From positions 281,099-345,098 of the forward strand of contig MCFE01000001.1 of the NCBI GenBank assembly GCA_002104905.1: DNA of 64,000 nucleotides. The letters are read 5' to 3'. Numbering within the stretch: position 1 is the first letter of the stretch; every line of letters starts with the position of its first letter. The position numbers and the translations under genes were made by a program. Positions 23,352-35,361 of this stretch are shown in pieces. This DNA is from Basidiobolus meristosporus CBS 931.73. Lineage: Eukaryota > Basidiobolomycota > Basidiobolomycetes > Basidiobolales > Basidiobolaceae. The notes beneath the pieces are model-generated. The model made no database searches and was not told the origin of the DNA. It saw nothing but the letters and a program-made list of their open reading frames with translations.

Positions 23352-24243
23352 ATGGTACGCTCGAATGTCTAGATCTGCCACGCGATGGTCTTCAACTAAA
23401 CGGTCTGTTTTCCAACAGGGTAAAGCTAAGAAGACCAGACAATTTGGACTCGTTAAGCGCATGCTTAACCCCAAAGATGCGAGATTGTAAGTGTGTTCCC
23501 CAAGCATTATGGGTCCAAGAACTGTTGTTAACGGGTGCATACAGAAAGGAGAACCAGGAGAAATTGAAGAAAAAGGAAGAGGAAAAGGAGAAGAGTCTAG
23601 TCACACACATGTAAGTGACACTCCGTTCTGACCCTTTCGCTTCTCAGCCAGCTAATCGCTTTTTTAGTCCACAAGTCGCCTCTTCTCTCTTCTTCCGCTA
23701 TAATACCGCACTAGGCCCACCTTACCATGTGTTGGTGGATACGAATTTCATCAACTTCTCGATCCAAAACAAACTAGAGCTTGTAAAGTCCATGATGGAT
23801 TGTCTGTATGCCAAGTGCATTCCTTGTATCACTGACTGCGTCATGGCTGAATTGGAGAAGTTGGGGCCTAAATACAGGGTCGCGCTTAGGTACAGTGCTG
23901 CCTTTTGTCGCTGGGTGGTATGCGTTCAAACTAACCTCTTTGTCTACAGAGTGGCAAGAGATCCCCGCTTCGAGAGACTTCCCTGTGCTCACAAGGGTAC
24001 CTATGCTGATGACTGTTTGGTCAATCGTGTGATGCAAGTAAGTAACCTCCCCATACGCATTGGTAAGCCGGAGCCTGGAACTCACTGGAATCTTCTTAGC
24101 ACAAATGCTACATCGTAGCCACTTGTGATCGTGACTTGAAGCGTCGCATTCGTAAAATCCCCGGTATCCCAATTATGTATATCGCGCAACATAAGTACAC
24201 CATTGAAAGATTGCCCGAGGCCTATGGTGCGCCCAACATCTAA
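23352..24243 (+). CDS. FCF1: rRNA-processing PIN-domain nuclease Fcf1/Utp24
   Basis: Nucleolar SSU-processome endonuclease implicated in 18S rRNA 5'-end cleavage. Exons are 23352-23354, 23419-23486, 23545-23610, 23668-23889, 23950-24037 and 24100-24243, giving 196 aa, the family length. The first coding exon is just the ATG, followed directly by a GT intron; the family N-terminus [11 protein letters not shown] is restored by splicing. The PIN domain shows [47 protein letters not shown] and [20 protein letters not shown], which supply the acidic metal ligands. The protein ends YGAPNI. It lies 217 bp downstream of TFB4 on the same strand. Confidence 0.96.
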
Positions 24244-24884
24244 ACCACTTCGAATTCCCCGAATTAATTTGCAATGTAATATCTTCTTTCCCTTGGCTCC
24301 AAATAAACTGATAGAAATATGCGATTCTCCTTCGTACCAGATCAAGGAAGCTGCTTAATCATAAACAACCACTTTGCATAAACATTTGAATTAATTGGCC
24401 CCGATGAAGCGATACCCCTATTTTGTCCAGTAATATGTGGTGGAGTGTTTATTTGGTGTGTTTATTGATGGCACATGGGGAACTTGTTTGCTTAATCCAT
24501 CGTAACGACGTTGAGAGGGCGCACAGTAGGAAAGTTGCTTTAACATTAGGGGCATTCATATACGTAGTTATTTCCCCCAGTTCGTCGAGCTGAAAACCTT
24601 GTATACAACCAGCGACGCGAATTTCCCCGCTCTCCCCTTCTGTATTTTATTCTTCTCCTGTCTTTAGTGCTCATAGAGTGACAAGATTGCCTCCACGTTT
24701 TGGACTGAAGATTCCTTTGGGCGAGACAACAAAGAACCCGGTTGGATTATCGCACTTTATCGGCCTTGATTTCGACTAGCCGGCCCTTCCAGCACTCTTT
24801 ACATGGTCCACAACTGAAGTTACATTGAGTATAGAAAAAAGTGGAAGAATCTTGATTCGCCTAGATTAACCGCAGCTGAATAAG
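24244..24884. other. Intergenic region, formin promoter side
   Basis: Spacer of about 640 bp between FCF1 and the formin start. No ORF, RNA gene or repeat is recognised. Confidence 0.45.
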
Positions 24885-27800
24885 ATGGCGTTATTTAGAA
24901 AGAAGAAACTCAAGCATAATAGTGCGTCTCTCGAATATCCAGACTTGGAGGAATTCCAGGCCACGGTCACTGGGCCTCCAGGCGTATCACCAAGAACCCC
25001 GAACAATCCCAGATCCACCCTAAACACGCCAAGCTCTTCTGGAGCCCGTGGTTTGGGGAGAAGCCCCACCATCATGTCTAAGAATACCTTAAGCCCTTCG
25101 CATTACTCCGACATCTCCGACATTCCTGAGTACGACTATTTGCAGAAGAACCCTGAGGCGTTGGCCGAAGAGCTAGAAAAGATAATTGTTCGTGGTAGCT
25201 GCTGATTCCTATTGACCATGGTGCTGAATCTAAACCGTTTCTCGTGTAGGATTCGATGGGGATGGACGAGGCCGGCAAAAACAAGATGCGGAGCCTGTCC
25301 GACGAGATCAAAATGAAGCTTATCATTTCGAAGCGTCAAATGGCCATTGACGAGGTATTTTGTACACCCGTTGCTCGCCCCACTAGTGGCTAAATTCGTT
25401 GTCTCTAGACAGCGCCAGATCATTATATCCGGAAATTTGCGAAGGAGGACCTTCGGAGCATTGGGCTGAAGAGCATCAAAAGTTTGAGGGTTTCTTTAAG
25501 CACACGTCCTATAGGGTACGACAATTCTTTCCCCGGGAGCCTGGCCTACGACTAACCGATTCTTACAGATGGGTGCGCCAGTATCTCGAGCTCGGAGGGT
25601 TTCAGCTGATCTCCAATTGGATCTATAATCTAGCTGGGACCAGAAACAGGTAGGCTCTACACACTGTGTGTTCCCGCCCACTGTCGACTGAATTTTTGGT
25701 TTGACTTAGTCGGAAGGAAATGGAGGAGCAGGTGGAGTACGAGCTGGTCAAGTGTGTCGGCTCGATACTCAATACCAAGGTAGGCGCTTCAGATGGTGCA
25801 CCACACGCAAGTCCATTAACATACATATTCTCCACCAGTGGGGAGTCCAAGAAGCGTTGGCGACTCCGGAATGTATCATGAACGTGGCGTATTCGTTGGA
25901 TGCCACGCTGATCCACACACGCAAGCTTGCTGTGGAGTTGCTGACATTCATGTGCTACTGTGAGATCCCGAAAGGATGCAGTTACGTGCTCAACGGGATG
26001 GACCAGGTCAAGAAGGCGCGTGGATATCATCTGCGCTTCGAAGCCTGGATCAAGTCTCTGGAGGCAACCATCGATGGTCGTGGTATCCTTGGTTCGCTGG
26101 TCAAGGCCAGTGAGGAGATTCGACGCGCCGGTGGGGCCGACCGAGAGCTTGTTGAATACGTGTTGTCCAACATGATCTTGCTGAACGGTATCCTGTATGC
26201 GTTCGACGAGGTGGAAATGCGCACGCATCTGAGGAACCAGCTTCATGCTGCTGGCTTGGGGAGGGTGCTGAAGAAAATCCGGGTCTTCGCCAACGATCTC
26301 ATCCTGATACAGCTGGACAAGTTCGACGACCTTACCGAAAATGACTATTTAGAGCTGCGGGAGTTTTGCAACCATCAGGTGCTGAAGGACATGTCTGACC
26401 CATCAGAGGTGTTTCACGCGGTGCTGGATTCAGTTGCAAACACCAAAGGCTATTCCTATCTGCTCTCCATGCTTCAGCACCTGCTGATCATCCGTGATGA
26501 CGACAACAACGAGGAAAACCGGATCAAGTATTTCGAGCTGGCTGATACACTGATCACTCAGATGGTTCTCGATCGTCGTGGCTACGACCAAGATTTCTCG
26601 GCCACATACGGTGTGTCGGTAGAGTCTATTCTCTCAAGGCTGGGCGACGATGAGAAGCTCCAACAGGCACTCAAGGCTGCCAAAGAAGCCGAGAAGGTGG
26701 CCGAGGAGGCAGTTGCCAGGAAAAACGATCTTGAGCTTGAGATTGCTATGAAGTCAGATGGCCTGGTCGGAATATTGAAATCGAAGATCCATTCGTTAGA
26801 GGATCTGGTGCGCATGTCGCGCTACACTATGGAGGCCCTTGAGGCTGAAAACAAGGAGATCCGAAATCAGTATCGCACCAAGCTTACGAAGCAGGCTAAC
26901 CAACTTAAGGATCTTTATCAGATGATTCGCGGTAGTCGCATTAGCACTGATCTTCAGCCTTCTGACGGCTCGATCGAGTTGGTCAGTTCAGCTGCTGTAA
27001 GTGCCAAAGAGCAAATGCTCCAAGAGGAGGTTAATCGACTACAAGAAGAGCAAGATTTAATCCGCAAACAGATGGCGGCCATGAAAGCACGGATGAAGCC
27101 CTCACCACGCAGCTCTTCCTTGAGTCCAACAGACAAGCGTGAGTTTGAATCGTCTGATTCGGATATCAACTCCTCAGCTGACACACATGAGGATGATTTC
27201 CCTCAGCAGAGCATCGTGACTCCTGTGCGAAGCCGTAACTCTACTAGGCGAGAATCGTCTGAAGCATCCATCACACCGGAAGTCCAGAACGATGGGCAAG
27301 ACACGATTGACTCCGAATCCGAAAAAGAGGAGATTGCTGAAGATACTCAGGCTGCCGAATCATCGAGTGACACTCCCTTGCCAGAACATACTGAGCCTAT
27401 CCCTTCATCCTCATCTTTCTCCTCGCCATCTCCATCCAAAAAGTCTGAGCACATTTCTCTTGCGCCAACAGGTACGTTACCACAATCATCACTCTCTCCA
27501 GAGACTTCCAACGTTGCTGCCCCAGATGGAATATCATCTAGTCAAAGTCTTCTGCCTCCTCCCCCACCGCCGCCACCACCTCCTCCAATACTTGCTCCAG
27601 GTGGATTAACATCTAGCCATGCCCCGCCTCCGCCTCCGCCTCCGCCTCCACTCCACCACCACCACCAATACTTTCTCCTGGTGGGTTATCGTCTGGCTTT
27701 GGTCTCCCACCACCCCCACCTCCGCCGCCACCACCAATTCTTGCTCCAGGTGGATTACCGTCAAGCTCTGGATTACCACCGCCACCACCGCCACCACCTC

Positions 27801-29645
27801 CCATCAGTACACCAGGTGGTTTGCTATCGGGTCCCAGCTCACAGCCACCACCACCACCACCACCCCCTCCTCCTGTCATTAAAAATGGAGTGGCTTCATC
27901 TGGCTCTGCTCCCCCACCGCCAGCGCCCCCTCCACCTCCGCCAAACCCCGCTGTTGCATCATCGAATACTGATTCTACTCCGTCGACGCCCCTTCCAACC
28001 TCAAGTGTACTGGCCACTGGTCCGCCCCCGCCACCACCGCCACCATCACTTCTTAACAGCGCCATCTTTACTCCGCCTGCATTCATGTCCCCCATAAAGC
28101 CCCGAAAACAAGTCAAATGGCTTCCGAAGAGTAAGGTCAAACCGTTGTCTTGGGATAAAATCCCCGACTTTGCGGTGGACCGAACACTCTGGATGGAGAA
28201 GATTAAAGAGGAGGAGAATCTAGGGGAGGAATTGACAACCAAGGGAGTGTTCGAAGAGATCGAGGAACTCTTTTCCGCGCGGGTTACCGAGTCCGTCAAA
28301 GCCAAGCCAAAAGAAATCAAGGCTGAAAGCAAAATATCGATCTTAAACAACAAGCTGGCGTCTAACCTGAACATCACCTTGGGACGAGTACGGCATCTGC
28401 CCCCGGAAAAGATCCGAGAAGCCATCGTGAATATGAACGAGAATATCATCACGGAGCTGATGCTTCATCAGCTATTGCAGTATATTCCCTCCGCCGAAGA
28501 GAAGGGGCTCCTGGCTGAATACAAAGACAATCCGGAAAAGTTGGCCAAACCCGATGCGTTTTGTGTGGAGATGATGAAGATCGATAGATACGAACAGCGA
28601 CTTCGAGCCATGCATTTCAAGTCCACCTACTTCGAGAAGGTACATCACATTGAACGAAGATCTCACCGCCATTCTTGAGGCCTCGAAAGCTTTGCAGAAC
28701 AGCCAAAACTTCCCGAAGCTGTTGGAAATCATATTGGTTGTTGGAAACTTCATGAATGGTACCTCTTTTCGTGGCAGCGCATACGGCTTCAAGATTCATA
28801 GCATCAATCGCTTAGTAGACACCAAGGGTAAACACAACCAGATCACCCTACTTCACTTCCTCGTCAACACCATAGAAGAGAAATTCCCGCATATCCTGAA
28901 GTTCCTTGACGAGTTGAAGCCAGTAGGTGCTGGGTGTCACGTGTGCTACCAGGATATGAAGGCTGACTTTAAAGACCTCAAAGAGCGATTTGAAGAGACT
29001 CGACTTGAGGTGGAGAAGTATCACTCCACTCCAGAGAAAAGCCAAGAGCCCTTTACCATACAAATGAACACATTTATCCTTTCTGCCGATGAACAGCTAA
29101 CAGAGGCTCAAACCAAGTACGAGACGATGAACGAAAAATACGAAGCCATCGTGAAACTCTACGGGGAGGATCCGGCCACCACGACCCCCGAGGAGTTCTT
29201 CGGGATTTTCCGGAGCTTCATGACCTCGTTTGAGAAGGCGCTGAAAGACAATCGCCTGGAAAGAGAACAAAGAAAGAGAGCGGAAAAACGAAAACAACAG
29301 GAGAACGAGAAGAAAATCGAGAAAGCGGCCCGAAAACAACCAGATCCGGAGCCTTCCGTCGACCAATCCCCTCAAGCAGTGGACGAGAAGGGAGTCATGG
29401 ATAGCTTACTGGATGTCCTACGTCGTGGAAATGACTTCGATGCGGCCAGGCGCGCTCGCAACCACAGCGAAGCCATTGCTAGACTGAGAGATCGAGAGAG
29501 AAGACGTACCCTACGGGCTCAACGTCGTGGATCAGTTCACACTCGAGCTAAAGATCTTCTGTTCGATATCTCTGGTGACCAATCATCGAGACGGAGTTCG
29601 AGCAAGTCGATTGTGTCTACACTTGCCACTGTTGAAGACAATTGA
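24885..29645 (+). CDS. Diaphanous-related formin (GBD/FH3-FH1-FH2) with two apparent frameshifts
   Basis: Actin nucleator that builds cables or rings downstream of Rho GTPases. Exons 24885-25187, 25250-25354, 25409-25515, 25569-25649, 25710-25779 and then 25839-29645 encode about 1,490 aa. The order is a Ser/Pro N-terminus, a GBD/FH3 region (WGVQEALATPECIMNVAYSL, ENRIKYFELADTLITQMV), a coiled coil, an acidic linker, the FH1 region with at least six poly-Pro blocks, and FH2 (KVKPLSWDKIP, NFPKLLEIILVVGNFMNG, INRLVDTKGKHNQITLLHFL). A basic tail (RERRRTLRAQRRGS) follows, as in DAD regions. The frame slips by one base near 27650 in FH1 and is restored near 28640 in FH2. Protein conservation is intact on both sides, so assembly errors or a recent pseudogene are the options. 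Confidence 0.85.
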
Positions 29646-30445
29646 GTTTACGTGTATGGCTAGTCCCGCCAGCACAATTCATAGACAACCTGTATTATTG
29701 TTTAGGATTCCCAACCTATTTTGTACCACCACTCTACAGCCTATTTGTAGTAAATTAGCTGCTAGTAATACATGCAAGTATTTAGCTTGGCTTTCATATA
29801 GCAGTGATTTTGTAACACCTGGAACGTTGACGCACTCATGAGTCTATTCTTCTGGGGTCGCAGGCGCCCATAGCAACTACACTTGATCAGAAACCATGCG
29901 TTACGATTTGGGGCTGTTGTCACGAATGATCCCTGACAGTAGATGTAGATCCAGATTATTGGGGACTATTGGGGATTATTAATAGAAAGGATAAGCTTAA
30001 GTTTGCAAGAGGGAGCAGTTGCTACGGAGGCTAGAGTGCCAGCAATATCCTATTGTGACCGATTCAAGGGATCAGCTAAATTTACAACCAGCTTTTTCAG
30101 GCTAATGTTATACTTCAACGGCCAATAGGGTCCAGGCGTAATAAACTCATTCGTCAAGACGCCCTTTGTACGACCGGGTTATGAGGATGGGTTTACCATA
30201 AGCAGACAGTGAAGGAGGGAAGGAACTTGGACTGATCAGTGTCTGGGTGAGTAGGGTACATGATAAATGAGTTCTGAGATCCGTGATAATTGTAGCAATG
30301 GGTTTTCGAATGTTCGGACAGTCGTAGCCTGTGAAACCAATAGATTACTGGCCTTGGTGACTCGATGTCGATTTTTTCTATATTTAAGCTGCGCTCGCTG
30401 CCAAGGTGCCCACATCAAGGGCTTTCCCTTTATCACGCCGCTACC
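29646..30445. other. Intergenic region
   Basis: About 800 bp between the formin stop and the bestrophin-like start. No gene, RNA or clear repeat is seen apart from the TATA-like element noted separately. Confidence 0.45.
30379..30387 (+). promoter_or_regulatory. TATA-like element of the bestrophin-like gene
   Basis: TATATTTAA lies about 60 bp upstream of the preferred start at 30446 and just downstream of an alternative Met at 30365. It favours the shorter protein. Confidence 0.45.
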
Positions 30446-31606
30446 ATGATACGACAACTCACAAAAGAATACAACATGCCTCCGATGTACGAGCGTCGTT
30501 GGCCTTTTGCCTTAAGGTTGAAGAAGTCCGTTATCCCTCGCATCATTTTAAAGATTATCGTCTTGACCGGATTTAGTGCGATAATTGTTGCGTTGAACCA
30601 ACACGTAACCAAGCTGGATATTGGAAGTCAGGCTGTCATCACAATCCTCGGCATGGTTACCTCACTGTTGCTAGTGTTCAGAACCAACACTGCTTACGAC
30701 CGTTACTGGGAAGGCAGACGGTTGTGGAGCACGCAGATGGTCAATCTGCGTAATCTCACTCGATTGATTTGGGTGAACGTGGGCGAAAAATCCCCGCAGG
30801 ATCATAAATTGAAACAGACCGCAGTAAACCTGCTGGTTGCTTTCGCCTACGCCACCAAGCACTACCTCCGTGAGGAATACGACTATTCCGACATCACCCC
30901 CGACATGGTTCCATTCTTGAAATCCTCCCACCTCAAGTATCGCACACCGACTTCCATTGCCGACCAACGTGAGCAGTCTCTGCTCCGTCCTATTGTCAAG
31001 CCGCATGAAAGCAAGGCGGCTGGAAGTAATCTGCCTCTAGAAATCACCATCCATTTGACATCGTTTATTCAGCATCAGAAAGATGCGGGGAACGTCGATG
31101 CCCCGCTATTTACCCTGCTCACCAATACTGTCAGCAGTTTGACAGATTGCTTGACTGGGTTCGAGCGTATTCTTCGGACCCCCATCCCCATGGCCTATTC
31201 TATTCATTTGAGTCAGACTGTCTGGTTCTATCTTATCATGTTGCCATTCCAACTTGCAAGTACTTTGAAATGGGTCACCTGTTTGGTGGTGGCATTAGCA
31301 TCATTCACTCTTTTCGGTATCCTGGCTATTGGTGGCGAGCTCGAAAACCCATTCGGCTATGACTGGAACGACCTTCCGCTGGACAGCCTCTGCGCCATCG
31401 CCAAAAGTGAGATGCAAACGATTACCAGCGTGCCCCCTCCCTCCATTGACAGTTGGTTCATTGATGAGCCAACCTCTCCTGTGAAGATCGAGCTCACCTT
31501 AGATATTCCTCCCAACTACCAACCTTCCAGATATCCACAGAACCACAGCACCTGTGGAGCTGGAGCCGGAGCTGATGATGGAGTTAGCGCTGTTGATGGG
31601 GAATAA
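30446..31606 (+). CDS. Bestrophin-like (UPF0187/RFP-TM) anion channel
   Basis: Single-exon gene for a 386-aa membrane protein of the bestrophin-like family found in fungi, plants and bacteria. The family hallmark LLLVFRTNTAYDRYWEGRRLW is present in two overlapping parts (LLLVFRTNTAYD and RYWEGRRLW). Two hydrophobic helices precede it (RIILKIIVLTGFSAIIVAL, AVITILGMVTSLL). Two more follow around 31,200-31,340 (TVWFYLIMLPFQLAS, VVALASFTLFGILAIGGE), ending in the conserved ENPFGYDWNDLPLDSLC. The C-terminal tail is Pro-rich and probably cytosolic. Substrate ion and membrane cannot be told from sequence. The start at 30446 is chosen over 30365 because of the intervening TATA-like element. Confidence 0.88.
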   Translation: MIRQLTKEYNMPPMYERRWPFALRLKKSVIPRIILKIIVLTGFSAIIVALNQHVTKLDIGSQAVITILGMVTSLLLVFRTNTAYDRYWEGRRLWSTQMVNLRNLTRLIWVNVGEKSPQDHKLKQTAVNLLVAFAYATKHYLREEYDYSDITPDMVPFLKSSHLKYRTPTSIADQREQSLLRPIVKPHESKAAGSNLPLEITIHLTSFIQHQKDAGNVDAPLFTLLTNTVSSLTDCLTGFERILRTPIPMAYSIHLSQTVWFYLIMLPFQLASTLKWVTCLVVALASFTLFGILAIGGELENPFGYDWNDLPLDSLCAIAKSEMQTITSVPPPSIDSWFIDEPTSPVKIELTLDIPPNYQPSRYPQNHSTCGAGAGADDGVSAVDGE

Positions 31607-32341
31607 CGAACCCTGTGTTTTTGATCCGCGGCCCGGGAATTATCCATCGAACCTACAATTATCCAGCATCTCCAAAACGCCACGCATTGTTATCACCCAC
31701 CTCTCCTATCCTTCCTATTGATTAGGACCGAACCCAATAAATATCCACCCAAGCAATAATTGATCTACCGCCAATCAGCATCCATACAGCATTTATTGAA
31801 TCAGCATCCATACAGCATTTATTGCATTAGATTGGTTTGAACTAGGTGTCACCTCCACCTCCTATATTTGATGTTAATTCTACCCTTTTTCAGTGCTGTT
31901 GTGTGGGATATCACTTGGGATGAGTAATATGTAAGAAAGATACAGTAGTTGGTAATACAGATTTAATACGTGATAGTCGGTAGATTGCTACCCAATAAGA
32001 ACAATGCCATCTATGTTACCCAATGTTTGAGATGGACTGTTCACAATACCGAGAAGTGGCTGCACAGTTATCTACTTTTGTGCTGCTCAATCTATTTATA
32101 ACAATCGCCTTATCGACCGACCTGGATCTTCTGTTGATTAACATGTACACAATTGAGTGCTCGTTTTCATCCTGAGAGACTAACTAGCTTTATACAGTCA
32201 ACGTTAGTTTTCAGTTGGTGTGCACCAGTTTGGGCATCCTTTAGTAGCTAGTCGTTGATCACATCATATCTAACCAATTTGAGTGAACCGGATATGTAAA
32301 TACCATATGTAAATACCACTAGCTAATAAGCATTTATAGCT
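31607..32341. other. Intergenic region with a short direct repeat
   Basis: AT-rich spacer of about 735 bp. A 27-bp direct repeat (CAGCATCCATACAGCATTTA core) lies at about 31776-31828. No gene is recognised. Confidence 0.45.
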
Positions 32342-32692
32342 TTATTGGTTGTGACATACTACTTCAATATTGTTGCCATCAGGGTCATGAACAAATGCGG
32401 CATAGTAATTGTCTCCGTATTGTTTTCTGATGCCAGGTGGTCCGTTATCCTTGGCACCGTTCTCCAAGGCTACCTTGTAGAATTCGTCCACCTGCTCACG
32501 AGTCTCGGCTCGAAAGGCGACGTGGGTGAAGGCTGGATTTCCCTCGGCAATGGTGAAGGCGAACTGCGCAAAGCAGACGGCGGTGGGGAATTCCTTTTCA
32601 ATCTTATAACCGAGTGGCTTGAACACCACAGAGTAAAACTCCTTGCTGCGAGCTAGGTTCTTGACAATGATACCAATGTGATCAATGATCAT
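32342..32692 (-). CDS. VOC/glyoxalase-fold family protein
   Basis: Single-exon 116-aa protein of the vicinal-oxygen-chelate superfamily. It starts MIIDHIGIIVKNLARSKEFY, with a metal-ligand His in DHIGIIV. It continues with THVAFRAETREQVDEFY, a second His-containing strand, and ends FVHDPDGNNIEVVCHNQ, which supplies the terminal Glu ligand. The length fits single-module glyoxalase/bleomycin-resistance-like proteins. The substrate is unknown. A TATAAAA on the minus strand at about 32727-32733 sits 35-40 bp before the start. It is the last intact-looking core gene before the subtelomere. Confidence 0.85.
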   Translation of the reverse strand: MIIDHIGIIVKNLARSKEFYSVVFKPLGYKIEKEFPTAVCFAQFAFTIAEGNPAFTHVAFRAETREQVDEFYKVALENGAKDNGPPGIRKQYGDNYYAAFVHDPDGNNIEVVCHNQ

Positions 32693-34024
32693 CTTGTTGC
32701 TCCTTGGCCTTATAGCTCTTGGTTCATTTTATACTTCTCCCTTTATCCGCAGCGCGGTGGCTGTGCTGAATGTTGAATGTTGACAACAATCTAAGGCTTT
32801 GGATGACTGGATGCGCTGCGGCATGTATCCGGCTTCACTCGACCTACACTGTAGTGCCATGCTCAGCCAACTGAGACTGGGGTTTGCGAAGACAGGAGCT
32901 GCACTCGCTTCATATCCATGTTAGTGGCAGGTTGCATCCCAGAAGAATAACAGGATTGCAACAATCCAGACCATGCCATACAAACTAAATCATAAGGCAT
33001 TGATCCGTAGTCTATCAACTGAATTAACCAAAACTTAGGGAATATGGTTGATATTAGTGTGACAATTGCCAGCATATGAAATAGTTATTGCAATAACTCA
33101 GAATGATGAAACCAGGTGCAAAATGGGTAGCTTATTTACAAGTAAATAAAGAGCAGGGCCATCTTGTAAAGCTTATAAAAACGGTCACCGAGTTTACAAG
33201 CAGGCAAAACAGAGCAAAGTAGCATCAGGGGAATACCCAATGGAACCTTACAAAAATAATTGTGATGATCCTGCCAAAGGCTGTCATAATGCTACATCTT
33301 ATGACTGCGAGCTGTTGATGCCACCAGGACACTGTACATAAATAAATATAAACTCCCAGAACAAAATTGCTCCCTAAATATCCAAAGAGGCTTAGTCATG
33401 ATTTTTCAGCCCCTACAGCCCCAAACTTTACACACATGCTCTTGGGACCTGTCTAAGCATATCACAGGCGTTTTCTTTGCCAAGATTATGTGAAAGTATG
33501 AACACAATTTCTACTGGCAATAAATCATCAAGTGAAAATCACATAATATAATTGTTGTCTCAATCACTTCCAATACCTTGAGGAGTCTTACAACAGGTTG
33601 TTTGCCCCCAGCTGTCACTCTCTTGAGTGTCTACAACTGCTATTACTGGAACTTTTTTCGCTGCTGAAAAGTTTCATGATTCCAACCACCAAGTCTGGAA
33701 GGTGAGTATGGAGATACTGCTACAGGAAAGAGGCTTTTGCAAATTGCTATGGGAGGAGAATGCCCTCCTAGAGATGTAGGAGAAGAAGCCTTAAAATACT
33801 AGAAGTAAGAACACAGCACTTTCAACTGCATTTGCCTCAATCTTAGAGCCAAATTGCTAGTTCAATACTCAAGAGCAAAAACAGCAAAGAATGCCTGGAA
33901 GACATTACAGGACACCTACCAGTCATATTCAGCTGCTAACAACATGTAGCTTGGCAAAGATTCTTAACTACAAAGATGCTCCCAGCAGAAGAAATGATAC
34001 TAAATAACAAAATTTTCTTGTTGG
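32693..34024. other. Transition into the subtelomere, no gene recognised
   Basis: About 1.3 kb of AT-rich sequence with no recognisable coding region. CpG becomes rarer and repeats and broken genes begin beyond this point. Confidence 0.45.
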
Positions 34025-34039
34025 ATGATGAGAAGTTGG

Positions 34040-35361
34040 ATAGTCAAGACTCTAAGAGATATGGTCCTTGCGGGATATCTCAGGTTTGGGGATGCTATGA
34101 CCAAATCCATGCTAAAGCTCTTTCAAATCCAGGTTCTGAGGGATACCAAAGAACGTGCTAGGATACCAGTCGAACAGGGTGCCCATTTGATAGGTGTTTT
34201 GGACGAAACGAATACTTTGAAAGAAAACCAAGTAGTTATTCGCTTCACTGACCCACAGGATCCCAGCACAATAAGAAGCTATGTGGGCCCTGCATTGGTT
34301 ACTCGGAATCCGTATCTGAAGCCAGGTGATGTCCACATGGTCGAGGCGGTCGATATTCCACATCTTCGTTCTCTTGTAAATTGTATCGTATTCTCTTCTC
34401 AAGGTGAGAGAGACTTACCCAGCCAGTGCAACGGAGACCTTGATGGGGATACATACATGACAATATGGGACAAACGATTACTGCCATCTCAGAGGAAATT
34501 CGTATCCGGTTACAACAAGTGCGAGATTACGGCTGCCCGGAAGATCACAATTGACGATACAATTAAGTTTTTTATCCATTACGTTGTATCAGACAATGTA
34601 GGTGCGATAGCGAATGCTCACTTAGCCTGGGCTGACCAGTCACCTTATTACACTCTATCAAATAAGTGTGTATCATTATGCCAGCTTCATTCAAGCAGTC
34701 AGCTTCATCAAGACTGGAGTTCCCGCAAGGCTTCCTTTTTCTTTGCGCCCAAAGCTATGGCCGGATTTTATGAACAAGAACCCGAGAAAATCATACATTT
34801 CAACCAATGTTCTGGGGAAAATGTATAGAAGTAGTGCTCAGAAGTTAAACGCGGCATTAGAGCTATACTCAGCATGTACATCTGAGGAATGCGCGATTAG
34901 ACGAGAAACTTCTGGTACCTGGATATGAAGCATACATAGCAGAGGCCTTAAGCCTGAAGCAAGAATACGACATTATGATTCGGGATATCATGAACCAGCA
35001 TGAAATACAAACAGAGGCTGAGGTAATATCCGGATATATCCAGAAATTTTCTCATATTGTTAGCCGAAAGAAGGAAAAATTCTTGCTGAAAGAAAGTCTG
35101 GGGAATGTTATCAGTGCTATATGGAAAACCTTCCATGATAAATTCAATGCCGAGTTTGCTGACGATACCGACAATCACAAAGTGAGTATCAATCGTAAAC
35201 GAAAAGCCATTGCCTGGTATTACGTATCGTACAATGATCCGAATTTAACAGCCAGCGATCCTTTTATGAACGACTCCTCACTCGCATTGTTTTCTTGGGT
35301 TGTCTGTGATATACTACAATCTATTGCATCAGATATCGAACAAAATACAATTCGTCATTAA
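34040..35361 (+). pseudogene. RNA-dependent RNA polymerase (QDE-1/Rdp1-type) remnant
   Basis: C-terminal part of a eukaryotic RNA-silencing RdRP. The first frame reads FQIQVLRDTKERARIPVEQG, LIGVLDETNTLKENQVVI, LKPGDVHMVEAVDIPHLRSL and the catalytic loop CNGDLDGDTYMTIWD, with its three aspartates intact. The frame then moves by one base near 34690-34705, to SFIKTGVPARL and NVLGKMYRSSAQ. It moves again near 34880-34895, to NARLDEKLLVPGYEAYIAEA and onward to the end. The N-terminal half of a normal RdRP is missing, so this is a truncated and frame-broken copy. In family members the enzyme makes dsRNA for small-RNA pathways; this copy should be inactive. Confidence 0.82.

Noticed and set aside
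27613-28452. 279-codon minus-strand poly-Gly frame
   Set aside because: Antisense of the formin poly-Pro FH1 tract.
28637-28660. Very short intron to explain the FH2 frame change
   Set aside because: GTACATC...GAAG is 20 nt and would not restore the conserved frame; an indel explains it better.
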